From CAZSBB01 sp964605235 (GTDB lineage Bacteria > Planctomycetota > Phycisphaerae > Phycisphaerales > Phycisphaeraceae), in NCBI GenBank assembly GCA_964605235.1, contig CAZSBB010000022.1, positions 44,254-108,253 of the forward strand: DNA of 64,000 nucleotides, read 5' to 3'. Position 1 is the stretch's first letter; every line of letters starts with the position of its first letter. The translations under genes were made by a program, and so were the position numbers. The notes beneath the pieces were generated by a model, which was not told where the DNA came from, ran no database searches, and saw only the letters and a program-made list of their open reading frames with translations. This document shows, piece by piece, positions 19,101 to 27,800 of the stretch.

Positions 19101-19299
19101 CGTGCAGACCCGCATTGATTCGATCGACAATCAACTCCAGCTCAACACCAAGCGCATCGAAGATATCGACACTCAGTTGGCGTCCAAACGCGCCCGCCTG
19201 GAAGCGCAGTTCCTGGCGATGGAGCAGGCCCTGGCGCAGATGCAGAAGCAGAGCAGCGCCCTGACCCAACTGGCGGCGATCGGCAGCTCCACCGGCTAA
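16141..19299 (+). CDS. fliD: Flagellar filament cap protein FliD (hook-associated protein 2), enlarged
   Basis: The N-terminus is typical FliD: GVGLISGIDTASLIDQLMAIE, followed by the KTLVQQRSAVLTAQ coiled coil. The C-terminus is the matching FliD_C region with a long coiled coil (IDSIDNQLQLNTKRIEDIDT, then an Ala/Gln/Leu-rich helix). FliD forms the cap at the tip of the flagellar filament. At 1052 residues it is about twice the usual 450-650. The extra length comes from at least six tandem domains of about 60 residues resembling the flagellin/hook IN motif, near residues 152-209, 262-325, 424-475, 519-578, 627-690 and 721-775. Each has an LDDVITKIN-like helix followed by L.LTD. No other flagellar gene is in the window, so this is an orphan locus. 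Confidence 0.9.
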   Translation: MGQITSGVGLISGIDTASLIDQLMAIEARPKTLVQQRSAVLTAQQVAFQEISAKLLTLKLSTDSLATRTTFNTNTATSSNEDVLGVSAGSSAVPGTYDFVVSRLITTQQLVTGGFADRDATAIAPSGGTLTFEAGDGKLTNDVRLSRLNGGEGVNRGKIRITDRSGASEIIDLSTALTLDDVITKINNASNVSVQASLDGDRLQLTDLTGSTAASLTVANIGSTATATGLGLVGTAAGSTLTGSVINTIGEDTLLDDLNDGNGVRFASGVADVRVTLRDGSTVDVNLSDSSTLGEVIDKFNDALGANATVAINDAGNGIKITDHTAGVTTSAVTALNSSNAARDLGLLVGDYDSDGVIQGQRVIANLGSKLLKSLNGGSGVSQSFALADPILTGSTLLSSLFNGAGTGTNGSPLAADLRLKPRNTATITNVEVDDLTTVQDFLDRINTTFAGKITATIEDNSIRLTDITGGTGNFGVFNNGSTSTFASTLGIAINTTVSTVLSYDLEPTRLPTQDYGPGQISVTNSAGVATEIDLTAAQSVDDVIKLINDAGAGVTVALNRTGNGLTVTDTAGGAGDLIIADVGGSIASELNLAGTHSTGVASSGNLQVQYLSEATRIEAMHGGKGITRGKFTITDSNGAKAIVDLTQGNEITLADVISEINSRGIAVTARINDTGDGLLLEDTGSGAVALTVAESGSTTAKDLGILGAADSPGADLDGSFERTITVDAADTLDDLVDKINDAGVNVKATIINDGTASKPYRLSLLAAKEGKSGAFVFDDGGLNFNAVQLVEAKNAVLFYGSTDPAQGIAIESASTQLENVVSGATISLKNASTSPVRVTISRNNQAVADEISDFVTKFNAVVSALDKYDKYDAETEERGLLLGDSTVSRVRNSLFSLLSRRNTDVSGQYNALSQVGLTVGSGASVQFDQAKLLTALENDRDAVIQLFTLKTTETDDETNETTILTSGFGVDFQELIKGLTDSQFGAVQTRIDSIDNQLQLNTKRIEDIDTQLASKRARLEAQFLAMEQALAQMQKQSSALTQLAAIGSSTG

Positions 19300-19512
19300 G
19301 CGCGCAGCTTCCCGCTCTTACAAGCGACAACACCACAACCATCTTCAGGCGGCACGCCGGCGGCTTTTCCTGTGGCGTGGTGGTGACTCACAGGTCTACC
19401 CCTCAGCCTGACGTTCAGCCGCACCGCCGGCGTCGGGCAGCAGCAGGCGTTCCGCAGGGGGCCGCGGGGGATGGCAGGACGAAAGATTGGACTAAAAATC
19501 AGCAGACAGGGG

Positions 19513-19559
19513 TTGACACGTGTCGATGGGTGGATATATTAACGTTCATATTAACGTTC
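19513..19559 (+). promoter_or_regulatory. Promoter with tandem operator-like repeats upstream of LacI regulator
   Basis: TTGACA (19513-19518) and TATATT (19535-19540) are separated by 16 bases, a good sigma-70 promoter. Overlapping and following the -10 box are two copies of ATTAACGTTC (19538-19547 and 19550-19559), 12 bases apart start to start. Each contains the palindrome AACGTT. The position over the start site, 23 bases before the LacI-family ATG at 19582, suggests autorepression. Recognised from sequence only. Confidence 0.6.
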
Positions 19560-19581
19560 CCATCCGCCGCCGAGCCTTACC

Positions 19582-20643
19582 ATGCACGTCACCCTGCAGC
19601 AGATTGCCCGTGAGTGCGACGTGTCCGTGCAGACCGTCAGTTCCATCCTCAATCAGAAGGGCCATCTGTATCGTGCCCAGACCCGTCAGCGGGTGCAGGC
19701 CACCGCCGAGCGTTTGGGTTACCGCCCCAATGTGCTGGCGCGGGGGTTGCGTGGCGGGCGCACGCAGACGCTGGGGTTGATTGTGCCCGGGCTCAACAGC
19801 GGCACCATCACCAACGCCAAGCTGCAGAGCATCGAGCGGGCTGCGCAGGCGCGCGGTTATCGCGTGTTGATTGCGTCCTACGAAGCCGACGCGGCGCGTA
19901 TGCTCGATCACCTGCGGGACTTCATCGGGCTGGCGGTGGACGGATTGGTCTGCTGGGGCGCCACCGAGAGCGATCAGCAGATCATCGCTCAGGCGCGCAA
20001 GGCGCGTACGCCGCTGGTGGTCATTGAACCCGCCGAGGCCCTGGGTGTGCCGGCGGTCAATGTGGATCGCCAGTGGGGCGGCTATCTGCAGGTTCAGCAT
20101 CTGTATGAGATTGGCCGGCGCAAGTTGGCGGGGCTGTTCACCACCTCCGCCAGCAGCCGCACGCTCGACAAGGTGCGTGGCATCGAGCAGGCGGCGGCGG
20201 AACGGGGCTTGGAGTTGGATCCGGCGCTCTTCCTGAGTCGCCAGACGATCACCCATTCGCCGCCGGAGACGGGGGTGCAGTTGGTGCGTCAGTTGCTCGA
20301 CGCCGGGCGGTCCTTTGACGCGCTGCTGACGTTGTCCGACGGCGTGGCGCTGGGCGCGATGACGGAGTTGCTGCGGCAGGGGGTGCGGGTGCCGGAGGAC
20401 ATCGCGGTGATCGGTTTCGACGACGACATTTTCGCCAACTATTGCATCGTGCCGCTGACCACGATTCATCAGCCGCGCAATCTGGGTGATGACGCCCTGG
20501 ACCTGTTGTTGGCGCAGATCAAAGCGGCGTCCGAGCCGGGGTCGGCGCCGACGGTGGGCGACGGGGCGGATGGGGGGGCAGCGCCGGTGCGGGTGCTCAA
20601 GCCGCATCTGGTGGTTCGGGCTTCCACGGTGGCGTCAGGTTGA
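19582..20643 (+). CDS. LacI-family transcriptional regulator
   Basis: 353 residues. The N-terminal LacI headpiece is clear: VTLQQIARECDVSVQTVSSI, then the RQRVQATAERLGYRPNVLARGL hinge region. Residues 65-340 form the periplasmic-binding-like sensor with LGLIVPG, LVCWGATES and DIAVIGFDDD strands typical of sugar-responsive members. No strong Shine-Dalgarno is visible before the ATG, and the leader is short. It is preceded by a strong promoter with tandem repeats, and followed after 26 bases by a prepilin-like gene that is probably cotranscribed. The catabolic operon beginning at 21483 on the same strand is a plausible target. Ligand unknown. Confidence 0.9.
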   Translation: MHVTLQQIARECDVSVQTVSSILNQKGHLYRAQTRQRVQATAERLGYRPNVLARGLRGGRTQTLGLIVPGLNSGTITNAKLQSIERAAQARGYRVLIASYEADAARMLDHLRDFIGLAVDGLVCWGATESDQQIIAQARKARTPLVVIEPAEALGVPAVNVDRQWGGYLQVQHLYEIGRRKLAGLFTTSASSRTLDKVRGIEQAAAERGLELDPALFLSRQTITHSPPETGVQLVRQLLDAGRSFDALLTLSDGVALGAMTELLRQGVRVPEDIAVIGFDDDIFANYCIVPLTTIHQPRNLGDDALDLLLAQIKAASEPGSAPTVGDGADGGAAPVRVLKPHLVVRASTVASG

Positions 20644-20669
20644 CACGTTATTTTCTGTGAGGATTCGCC

Positions 20670-21422
20670 ATGCCGCGTTCCCGGGTTTCCGTCGTGGGTT
20701 TCACGTTGATTGAACTGCTGGTGGTGATTTCGATCATCTCGCTGCTGATCGCCATTCTGTTGCCGGCGTTGAGCAAGGCGCGGACGGCGGCGCGGGCGAC
20801 CATCTGCCTGACGAATCTGCGCAGTCTGGGGCAGATGACGCAGGTGTACCTGACGGACCACAACCAGATCATGCCGCCGCTTAATGGGTGGTATCCGATC
20901 AACGGCGGGACCAGTCAGCGCCGCTGGGAGGTCTATGTGCTGCGGCACAGCGGGCACTTCACCGATGGCGATGTGGCGTATGAAGCGCGGTACAAGTTCC
21001 GTTGTCCCGAGGCGGATTCGACGGATGTGGGGTCGCCCAACGGCTACGGGTACGGCATGAGCACCAAGCTGGGCCGGCAGAGCACGGCGACCACGAGCAC
21101 CCCGCCGAGTTTCACTTACTTCTTCAAGTACGGCACCAATGATGCGGGCGCGCAACTGGCGGCGCCGGCGGACGTGGGGCTGTACATGGATGTGGTCACC
21201 AACCCGGAAGTCTTCAGCATCTCCATCACTCAGGCCACCACCTACGTGGAACGCCGCCACAGCCTGCGCGGCAACGCCGCCTATCTGGATGGCCACGCCC
21301 AAACGCAGGCGGACGACCTGATGTTCATCAATCCGATCTTCAACGACGCGACCACCTACTCGCAATATGCGTCCGCCACCAACTACAGCAAAAAGTACGC
21401 CCGCTTCTGGGCGTATGAGTGA
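20670..21422 (+). CDS. Prepilin-type secreted protein with H-X9-DG motif
   Basis: 250 residues. Leader MPRSRVSVVG is cut before FTLIELLVVISIISLLIAIL, then LPALSKARTAARATICLTNL, the signature of planctomycete pseudopilin-like proteins. The C-terminal region contains HSLRGNAAYLDG, an exact H-X9-DG motif. GAGGA lies 6 bases upstream of the ATG. It follows the LacI regulator by 26 bases, repeating the regulator-prepilin arrangement seen at 2.8-4.8 kb and 38.4-40.4 kb. Function unknown; probably exported and anchored at the cell envelope. Confidence 0.88.
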   Translation: MPRSRVSVVGFTLIELLVVISIISLLIAILLPALSKARTAARATICLTNLRSLGQMTQVYLTDHNQIMPPLNGWYPINGGTSQRRWEVYVLRHSGHFTDGDVAYEARYKFRCPEADSTDVGSPNGYGYGMSTKLGRQSTATTSTPPSFTYFFKYGTNDAGAQLAAPADVGLYMDVVTNPEVFSISITQATTYVERRHSLRGNAAYLDGHAQTQADDLMFINPIFNDATTYSQYASATNYSKKYARFWAYE

Positions 21423-21482
21423 GCACGCGTTTGTACTCGACCGTGGTATGGCATCCCGCCCTGGAAAGCTGAGTTCATCGTC

Positions 21483-22766
21483 ATGAAGACCTTCGCCCTG
21501 GCTGGCACGGGCGTCCGCGGCTTATGTTTCGCGCGGGCACTGCTCCACGACTACGCCCATGTCGCGCAGCTGGTCGGCTTGTACGACCACAACCGCACCC
21601 GCATGGACGGCTTCTGCGCCGCCCTGGGCGCCGCCATCCCCTGCTATCACGACTTCACCCGACTCGCCCGCGAACAACGCCCGGATGTGCTGATCATCAC
21701 CACGCCCGACCACACCCATGATCAGATGGTCGAGCTGGCGTACCGGCACGACATGGACGCCGTCTGCGAGAAACCGTTGGCGACCACGCGGGAAAAAGTG
21801 CAGCGCATCCTCGACCTGGATCGGCAATACGGACGCCGGCTGCGCGTCACCTTCAATGTCCGCTACGCCACCTTCGCTCAGCAGGTCAAGCGGGTGCTGC
21901 GCGATCATCCCATCGGCGACATCCGCAGCGTCAACCTCGAATGGTTCCTGGACCGGGTGCATGGCGCCGAGTATTTCCGCCGCTGGCATCGCCATCTGGA
22001 CTTGTCCGGCGGGCTGCTGGTGCATAAAGCCACGCACCACTTCGATTACATGAACTGGCTGCTCCAGGACCATATCACCCGCGTGGGCGCCTTCGGTTCC
22101 CTGCAGTTTTACGGCGCGGCCGGGCCCTTCCGGGGCACGCAGTGTCGTGGCTGCGCCCACCGCGATGAATGTTCCTTCTTCCTCAACACCGACGATCAGG
22201 AAGACTCCATCCTCCGCATGCGCCGCATGTTCCTGGACGCGGAGCACGAAGACGGCTACCTGCGCGATCGCTGTGTCTTCGGCCCGGACATCGACATCTA
22301 CGACACCATGAACGTCATCGCCCAGTATCAACGCGGGGCGCAGCTCAACTACATGCTCACCGCCTACAACGCTGCCGAGGGTTACCGCCTGACGCTCAGC
22401 GGCACCGATGGCCGGCTGGAAGCGGAAGAGTTTTTCGGCGGCCTGATGCTCAAGGGCCAGTTCCGCCAGGCGCCCATTCGCCTGATCCGCGGCCGTAATC
22501 GCCAGGATGTCACGCTGCGCGAGCTGACGGTGGATGTGGACCTGGGCGACCACGGCGGCGGCGACGCCCGGCTGTACCGTGACCTGTTTGAACCCGGCCA
22601 GCCCGATCCCCTGGGGCAGCAAGCTGACGCACTCGACGGCGCGTACAGCTGTCTGGTGGGCATCTGCGCCAATGAATCCATCGAGCAGGGGCGGATGATT
22701 GACCTGCCCGACCTGACGTCCTATCGCACGCCCGCGCCTGCCGCGGCGCTCGGAGCCGCCCGGTAA
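21483..22766 (+). CDS. Gfo/Idh/MocA-family oxidoreductase with Cys cluster
   Basis: 427 residues. The N-terminal Rossmann fold starts with FALAGTGVRGLCFARAL. The family strand-helix PDVLIITTPDHTHDQM and the catalytic-site motif CEKPLATT follow. The C-terminal alpha/beta domain is long and contains a Cys cluster, TQCRGCAHRDECSFF, near residue 220, which could bind a metal. Members oxidise or reduce sugars and inositols with NAD(P). It is the first gene of a tight seven-gene operon; the next start is 4 bases after its stop. It is probably cytoplasmic and acts on a sugar released by the neighbouring lyase. Substrate unknown. Confidence 0.88.
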   Translation: MKTFALAGTGVRGLCFARALLHDYAHVAQLVGLYDHNRTRMDGFCAALGAAIPCYHDFTRLAREQRPDVLIITTPDHTHDQMVELAYRHDMDAVCEKPLATTREKVQRILDLDRQYGRRLRVTFNVRYATFAQQVKRVLRDHPIGDIRSVNLEWFLDRVHGAEYFRRWHRHLDLSGGLLVHKATHHFDYMNWLLQDHITRVGAFGSLQFYGAAGPFRGTQCRGCAHRDECSFFLNTDDQEDSILRMRRMFLDAEHEDGYLRDRCVFGPDIDIYDTMNVIAQYQRGAQLNYMLTAYNAAEGYRLTLSGTDGRLEAEEFFGGLMLKGQFRQAPIRLIRGRNRQDVTLRELTVDVDLGDHGGGDARLYRDLFEPGQPDPLGQQADALDGAYSCLVGICANESIEQGRMIDLPDLTSYRTPAPAAALGAAR

Positions 22767-22770
22767 CGCC

Positions 22771-24084
22771 ATGCCCCTCGCATCCACGCAACCTGTGCTG
22801 CGCCAAGCCATCGAGCGCCCGGACCTGCTGGACGAACGCAGTCCCGCCGGCCTGCGCGTGCTGCAACTGACCAGCGACGACCGCGTCGCCAGCGGGCACG
22901 TTTACATGGAAGCTCCGGTCTTCACGCCCGACAGCCGGCGGTTCGTCTATCACCGCATGTGGATCGATGATCCGACGCGCGAGACGCGCTTCTGGCGCCG
23001 GGAGTTCTGGCTCTGCGATCTGGAGGACAACTTCGCCCTGCGCCAGCTCACCACCGATCACGACGCCACCGCGCCGGCGGTCAGTCCCGATGGCCGCTGG
23101 CTGTATTACTTCCTCAACCAGCGGCACCCCGCTTCGCGCCGGGGCATCCGCCTGCAGCGGGTGGAGCTGGACACCGGCCGCGACGAAACGCTGCTGGTGC
23201 TCGACCGCCCGCTGGACGGTCATGCCGGCCCGCCCAGCCTGCTCTACCCGCTGGGCACGATCCGCAGCGATGGTCAGGCCGTGGCGTGCGGCGCGTTCCT
23301 GGGCGATGGCGTCAGCGCGCCGCGCTGGGGCGTGCTGGTATGCGACCTGACGCGCCAGCAGGCGCGGGTGGTCATGGACAGCGACCATCTGATCAATCCG
23401 CACATGCAGTATTGCCGCAGCACGGATCCGGCGCTGCGCCATGATCTGCTCATTCAGGAAAACCTGGGCGTCACCTGCCGGCCCGATGGCGAGCGCATCC
23501 AGGTCGCCTCCGGTTGTCGGTTGTATGTGCTGCGCGACGACGGCACGAACCTGCGCGTGTTGCCCTGCGGCGACCCGCCCCACGAAATGGTGCATGGCCA
23601 TCAGGAATGGCGCGGCCAGGGGGCGACGGTCATCGTCGGCGTCGATCACCGCTACCCCGATCGCCCGCACACCCGCCCTTGCATCGAGGCGTCACCACTG
23701 CCGGTCGAGGACCGCAGCGCCGCGGCGCCCAGCCAACTGCCTGGCGCGGCGGAGCGGCGCCACGACATCACCAGCGCGCTGCCGGGGGTCGCCTTCGGTC
23801 ACACCGCGTTCGATCCCACCGGCACCCGCTTCGTCGGCGACTGGCGCCACGCCCATCAGCCGGGCGTCGACGCGGAGTTGTACCTGGGGCATCTGCCGCC
23901 TCAACCGGGCGCTGCGCTGAGCGTCCGTTACCTGCTCAAGCCGCGCTCCAGTTACGGACGCTGTCAGAGCACGCACCCGCATCCGTTCCTGTCGCCCGAT
24001 GGGCAGCGGGTGTTCTTCAACAGCGACCACCGCCTGCGCCAGCCGCAAATCTGGATGGTTGACCACTTACCTCAAATGTCCTGA
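22771..24084 (+). CDS. Oligogalacturonate lyase-like (PL22) beta-propeller protein
   Basis: 437 residues with repeated propeller blades (TPDSRRFVYHRM, SPDGRWLYYFLNQ, SPDGQRVFFNSD) and no signal peptide, so cytoplasmic. Near residue 398 it carries QSTHPHP, the Gln-x-x-His-x-His arrangement that in PL22 oligogalacturonate lyases binds the catalytic Mn together with an upstream His, probably the one in HGHQEW near residue 275. Such enzymes split unsaturated digalacturonate into keto-uronates. The intact ligand set makes an active lyase plausible. The gene lies between a Gfo/Idh gene and LamG genes in one operon. A TolB-like non-enzymatic propeller is the alternative. Confidence 0.7.
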   Translation: MPLASTQPVLRQAIERPDLLDERSPAGLRVLQLTSDDRVASGHVYMEAPVFTPDSRRFVYHRMWIDDPTRETRFWRREFWLCDLEDNFALRQLTTDHDATAPAVSPDGRWLYYFLNQRHPASRRGIRLQRVELDTGRDETLLVLDRPLDGHAGPPSLLYPLGTIRSDGQAVACGAFLGDGVSAPRWGVLVCDLTRQQARVVMDSDHLINPHMQYCRSTDPALRHDLLIQENLGVTCRPDGERIQVASGCRLYVLRDDGTNLRVLPCGDPPHEMVHGHQEWRGQGATVIVGVDHRYPDRPHTRPCIEASPLPVEDRSAAAPSQLPGAAERRHDITSALPGVAFGHTAFDPTGTRFVGDWRHAHQPGVDAELYLGHLPPQPGAALSVRYLLKPRSSYGRCQSTHPHPFLSPDGQRVFFNSDHRLRQPQIWMVDHLPQMS

Positions 24085-24102
24085 CTCACTTGGGAGACCA
24101 CC

Positions 24103-24852
24103 ATGCAGCTATCTTTCGCCCGGAAAATATTAACCTTCACATGCGCCGGCCTGCTCCTGTGCGTGGCGTTGGCGCAGGACACGCAGCCCGCGCGGCGCTA
24201 CAGCACGCTGACCTATCCCAGCGCCGGCCGCATCAAACTCGAGCAAGGCACCATCGAACTCTGGATTCGCCCCGATGTGGACCTGACGCAGCCGGTCAGC
24301 GCGTTCTATCAGTTCTTCGTGCTCCGGGTCGCCAAAGGCGAGAAGAGCTACGGGGACCAGGGCGCGCTGTCGTTGATGTGGCTGACCAAAGGTGGCATGT
24401 ACGTCATGGCCAATGACGGCGCCGGGGCGAACCTGATCAAGATCAGGAACCTGCCCCGGGACGCCCGCAACCAGCTCCAGTGGCAGCCCGGCCAGTGGCA
24501 TCATGTGGCCTTGAGCTGGAACGGCCAGCGGGTGCGGCTGTACACCGATGGCGAATTGCTTTCGGAAACCGAGGCTTCCCACCCGTTGCCCATCGCCACC
24601 CCGGGCTTCATCAACGTCGGGCACGGCGACAGTCCCGTGGCGGTCGATGAGCTGGTGGTGTCCGCAGTCGAACGCAGCGCTGAGGAAATCAGGCAGCGCA
24701 TGAGCGAAGCGCCGGCGCGCGACGAGCACACCCTGCTGCTGGATTCGATGGAGTCGCTCGACGCCATCGGCGGGCGCGTCAGCGCCTTGCGTGCCAACGC
24801 GGCGGCGCTGGTGGAAGGGAAATTCGGGCAGGCGATCCAACTCTACCAGTGA
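24103..24852 (+). CDS. Secreted LamG (concanavalin A-like) domain protein
   Basis: 249 residues. The N-terminal signal sequence has a hydrophobic core ILTFTCAGLLLCVALA, with cleavage likely after ALA before QDTQ. A GGGAG lies close upstream of the ATG. The body is one LamG/concanavalin A-like jelly roll: GTIELWIRPD in the early strand and GQWHHVALSWNGQRVRLYTD in the diagnostic strand pair, then a helical tail. It has no catalytic residues that I can see and probably binds glycan outside the membrane. It sits 18 bases after the PL22-like gene and 45 before a larger LamG protein, in one operon. Confidence 0.78.
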   Translation: MQLSFARKILTFTCAGLLLCVALAQDTQPARRYSTLTYPSAGRIKLEQGTIELWIRPDVDLTQPVSAFYQFFVLRVAKGEKSYGDQGALSLMWLTKGGMYVMANDGAGANLIKIRNLPRDARNQLQWQPGQWHHVALSWNGQRVRLYTDGELLSETEASHPLPIATPGFINVGHGDSPVAVDELVVSAVERSAEEIRQRMSEAPARDEHTLLLDSMESLDAIGGRVSALRANAAALVEGKFGQAIQLYQ

Positions 24853-24897
24853 CCGACCCGATCATCACGCATTCACCTGAGTACTTGTGAGACGATC

Positions 24898-27800
24898 ATG
24901 AAACGATCCCGCTGGATGACGACGCTGCTGATCCCGCTGCTGGCCGCGCTGGTGCTGGCGCAACCCTATGAACCTGACGCCAACACCCTGTTTCTGGCGC
25001 ATTTCGATCACCAGCGTGATCGCGCCGACTACGCCATCGGCTTGAGTCTGTTCGCCGGCAACGGGGCGCAGCTCACCGAGGGTTACTACGGGCAGGCCCT
25101 GGACCTGCGCCCGCGCGGGCTTTACCCCGACTTCATGAACCGTTGTGAGGACATGACGCCCCGTTACGACGGCTGGGGCTTCCACACCCGCGGCAACATC
25201 GATCCGGCCCAGGGCACCTTCGAGTGCTTCTTCAAACCGGCTGACCCCAAGGCGCCCAAGCTGCTCTGGAGCGCCAACTTCATCGGCACCGAGCTGAGCC
25301 GCAGCGTCAAGAGTCCCACCGGCGACAATTACCTGGGCTTCGGCATCACCCTCAACAATGCCGCCATGCGCTACTACTTTCCCACCCTCAAGGGCCATCT
25401 CTTCCAGGGTGACGTGGCTTTTGCCAAAGTCGGCGGCAAGCCCCTCAACAGCGACCGCTGGCACCACTTCGCTCTCACCTGGTCGCAGGGTGAAGTGGTG
25501 GTCTACATCGATGGCCGCGCCGTGGTCTGCCATGACATGACGGATCAGTTGGGGCTGGTCATCGCCAGCAATCCGACACGCTACCTCAATATGTCCGACT
25601 GCGTCATCGACGAGCTGCGCATCAGCAATGTCGTGCGCTACCCCCAGTCGTTTGAGCCGGCGTGGCGCGAAGGCCAGCGTCCGGCGCATGCGTTCAGCGG
25701 CGCTCCGCAGCTCACCCGCTATGACCCCAAACTCATCCCCGCGCCCAGCGCCCAATCCACCGGCACTGCCAGCAATGGTCCCACCACCGACATCACCCTT
25801 GATCAGTGGACCCTGAGTCTTGATCAAACCACCGGCGCCCTGGCGCGTCTGCGGGTCGGCGCCGGTGGGGACGCCGCGCCTGCCGTCGCCGAAGGCCTCC
25901 AATTGCACGAGGGTCTTGCTCGTCAACCCCTCGCCCCCATGGCGATGAGCAATCTGCGGGAGCGCTACGACGGCGCGGTGGTCTTCACCCAGCGCTTTCA
26001 GGGCGACATCCGTGCCGAGCATCGACTGGAGGCAGTCGGGCGCACGCTGCGCTGGTCGATCACGCTCAGCAACGACAGCCCACAGGAACGCTGGTTGGAG
26101 CCCAGGCTGGGCTTGCCCGTGCCGCTCAAGGTGGCGGAGCTCTTCGACAACGTCGAGCCCCGGCGCCAGCTCGCGCACCCGCGCCACCGGGATGAATACT
26201 GCTACGCGCTGCCGTTCACCGCGGTCAGCGGGGAGGGGCGCTTCCTCGGTGTGGGCATTGATCCGACGACCGATCTGAGTGACATCGTGAGCCAGTGGAC
26301 GCCGCAGCCGGCGGTCATTCGCCAGGGCGCCAAAATCGCCCTGGCGCCCGGGGAAAGCTTCACGCTGCCCTTCGTGCTGGTGGCCGGTGAAAGCAGTTTC
26401 GCCACGCTCGACGCCATCGCGGCGTTCCATGACCAGTTCCCGCGGCTGTACAAGTTGTGGCAGGACACCACCATCTACAGCTACATGCCCGCCACGCAGG
26501 ATGCTTCATTCGACAAGTTCGTCGACATGAAACGCCAGGGCTATGCCGGCGGCTTCTGGGGACACGGCCCCGGCCACGACAAGGGGGATGAGTACGGCTC
26601 GGCGCGCTTCTGGGACCAGGACGAGTTCAGGAACGACAAGCATTATGAGTACACCCAGCGCATCGAAGCCATGTGGGGCAATCTGTTCAATCTGCGGCAG
26701 TACATCACCCAGTATTTCCGCCAGAGCTACGACAACTGGTACCCGGTGCGCCGTTACCACACCTGCCCGGACGTGACGCCCAACTACATCATCAACGCCC
26801 TCTGGCCCGGTTATGTGCCCAATGAAGATCCGCTCGCCATGGGCCAGTACTACAAGGCCCACTGGTTCGCCGCCCAGATTGTCAATGAATACCACAATCC
26901 GATCGGAGCCCACTTCCGCGCGCAGTCGGCGCAATACTTCCGGCAAACCATGGGCTACTGCCCGGGGTTCATCAACGACATGAGCCACGCCGGTTCGCTG
27001 TATCGTCACAACGATGCGGTGGCGCAGCGGACCCCCGGCCGCTCATTTTCGCGTGACCTGGGCCCGTTCATCCGTAAAGCCCTGGGCCGCAAGCTGCGTT
27101 ACGAGGATTTGCACGGCTTCTACGACAACCACTCGCGCGCCACCTTCTGGTCCGACGGCGGGGCGTTCAGCTACACGCTGTGCGCGTACTCGTCGGGGAT
27201 CGCCATCGAAGGCGCCGGCGTTTACAAAGACCTGATCGGCTCCGGCCAGTATGTCGTGCCCGCCCGCAACCTGCTGGGGGAAAAGCCGCTGACCGTGATG
27301 ACCCATATCAACGATGACTGGATCGGGTACTACCTCAAGCCGGAGGAGTTCAACGCCCGGTCGCTGCGTGACTATTACCGCTACTGTGAGCGTCAACTGG
27401 TGCTGTGGTGTCTGGACCGGGGCGTGACGCTGGATCCCACCAGCTACTTCTGGGGCCGGCAGTTCAGTTGGGAATCGGCGCCGGTCATGGTGGAAGCGAC
27501 GACGCTGGGCCGGCAGATCGTGCCCGCCGCGCAAGTCGCTCAGCCCTTGTGGGTGCGGCGTTCCGGGCAGGCGCTCGACACGCTGCTGGTGGTGGGCAAC
27601 CATCAACCCCAGGCGCTCGACACAGAAGTGGTGGTGCACAATCGCTACTTCCCCGGCGCGCCGTTGTTCACGCCCTACTATGGCGGGGAACTGCGGCATC
27701 AGGTGGCCGACTCGCTGACCACGCTGCACGGGGTTGCCGTCGAAGCCCGCGATTTCGTGGCCCTCAAAGCTGCCGCGCTGCTCCAGACACATGCCCCCGC

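Noticed and set aside
24127..24145. A second copy of the ATTAACGTTC element near the start of the LamG gene (ATTAACCTTCAC)
   Set aside because: It lies inside the signal-peptide codons, differs at a core base and lacks a partner, so chance is the simplest explanation.
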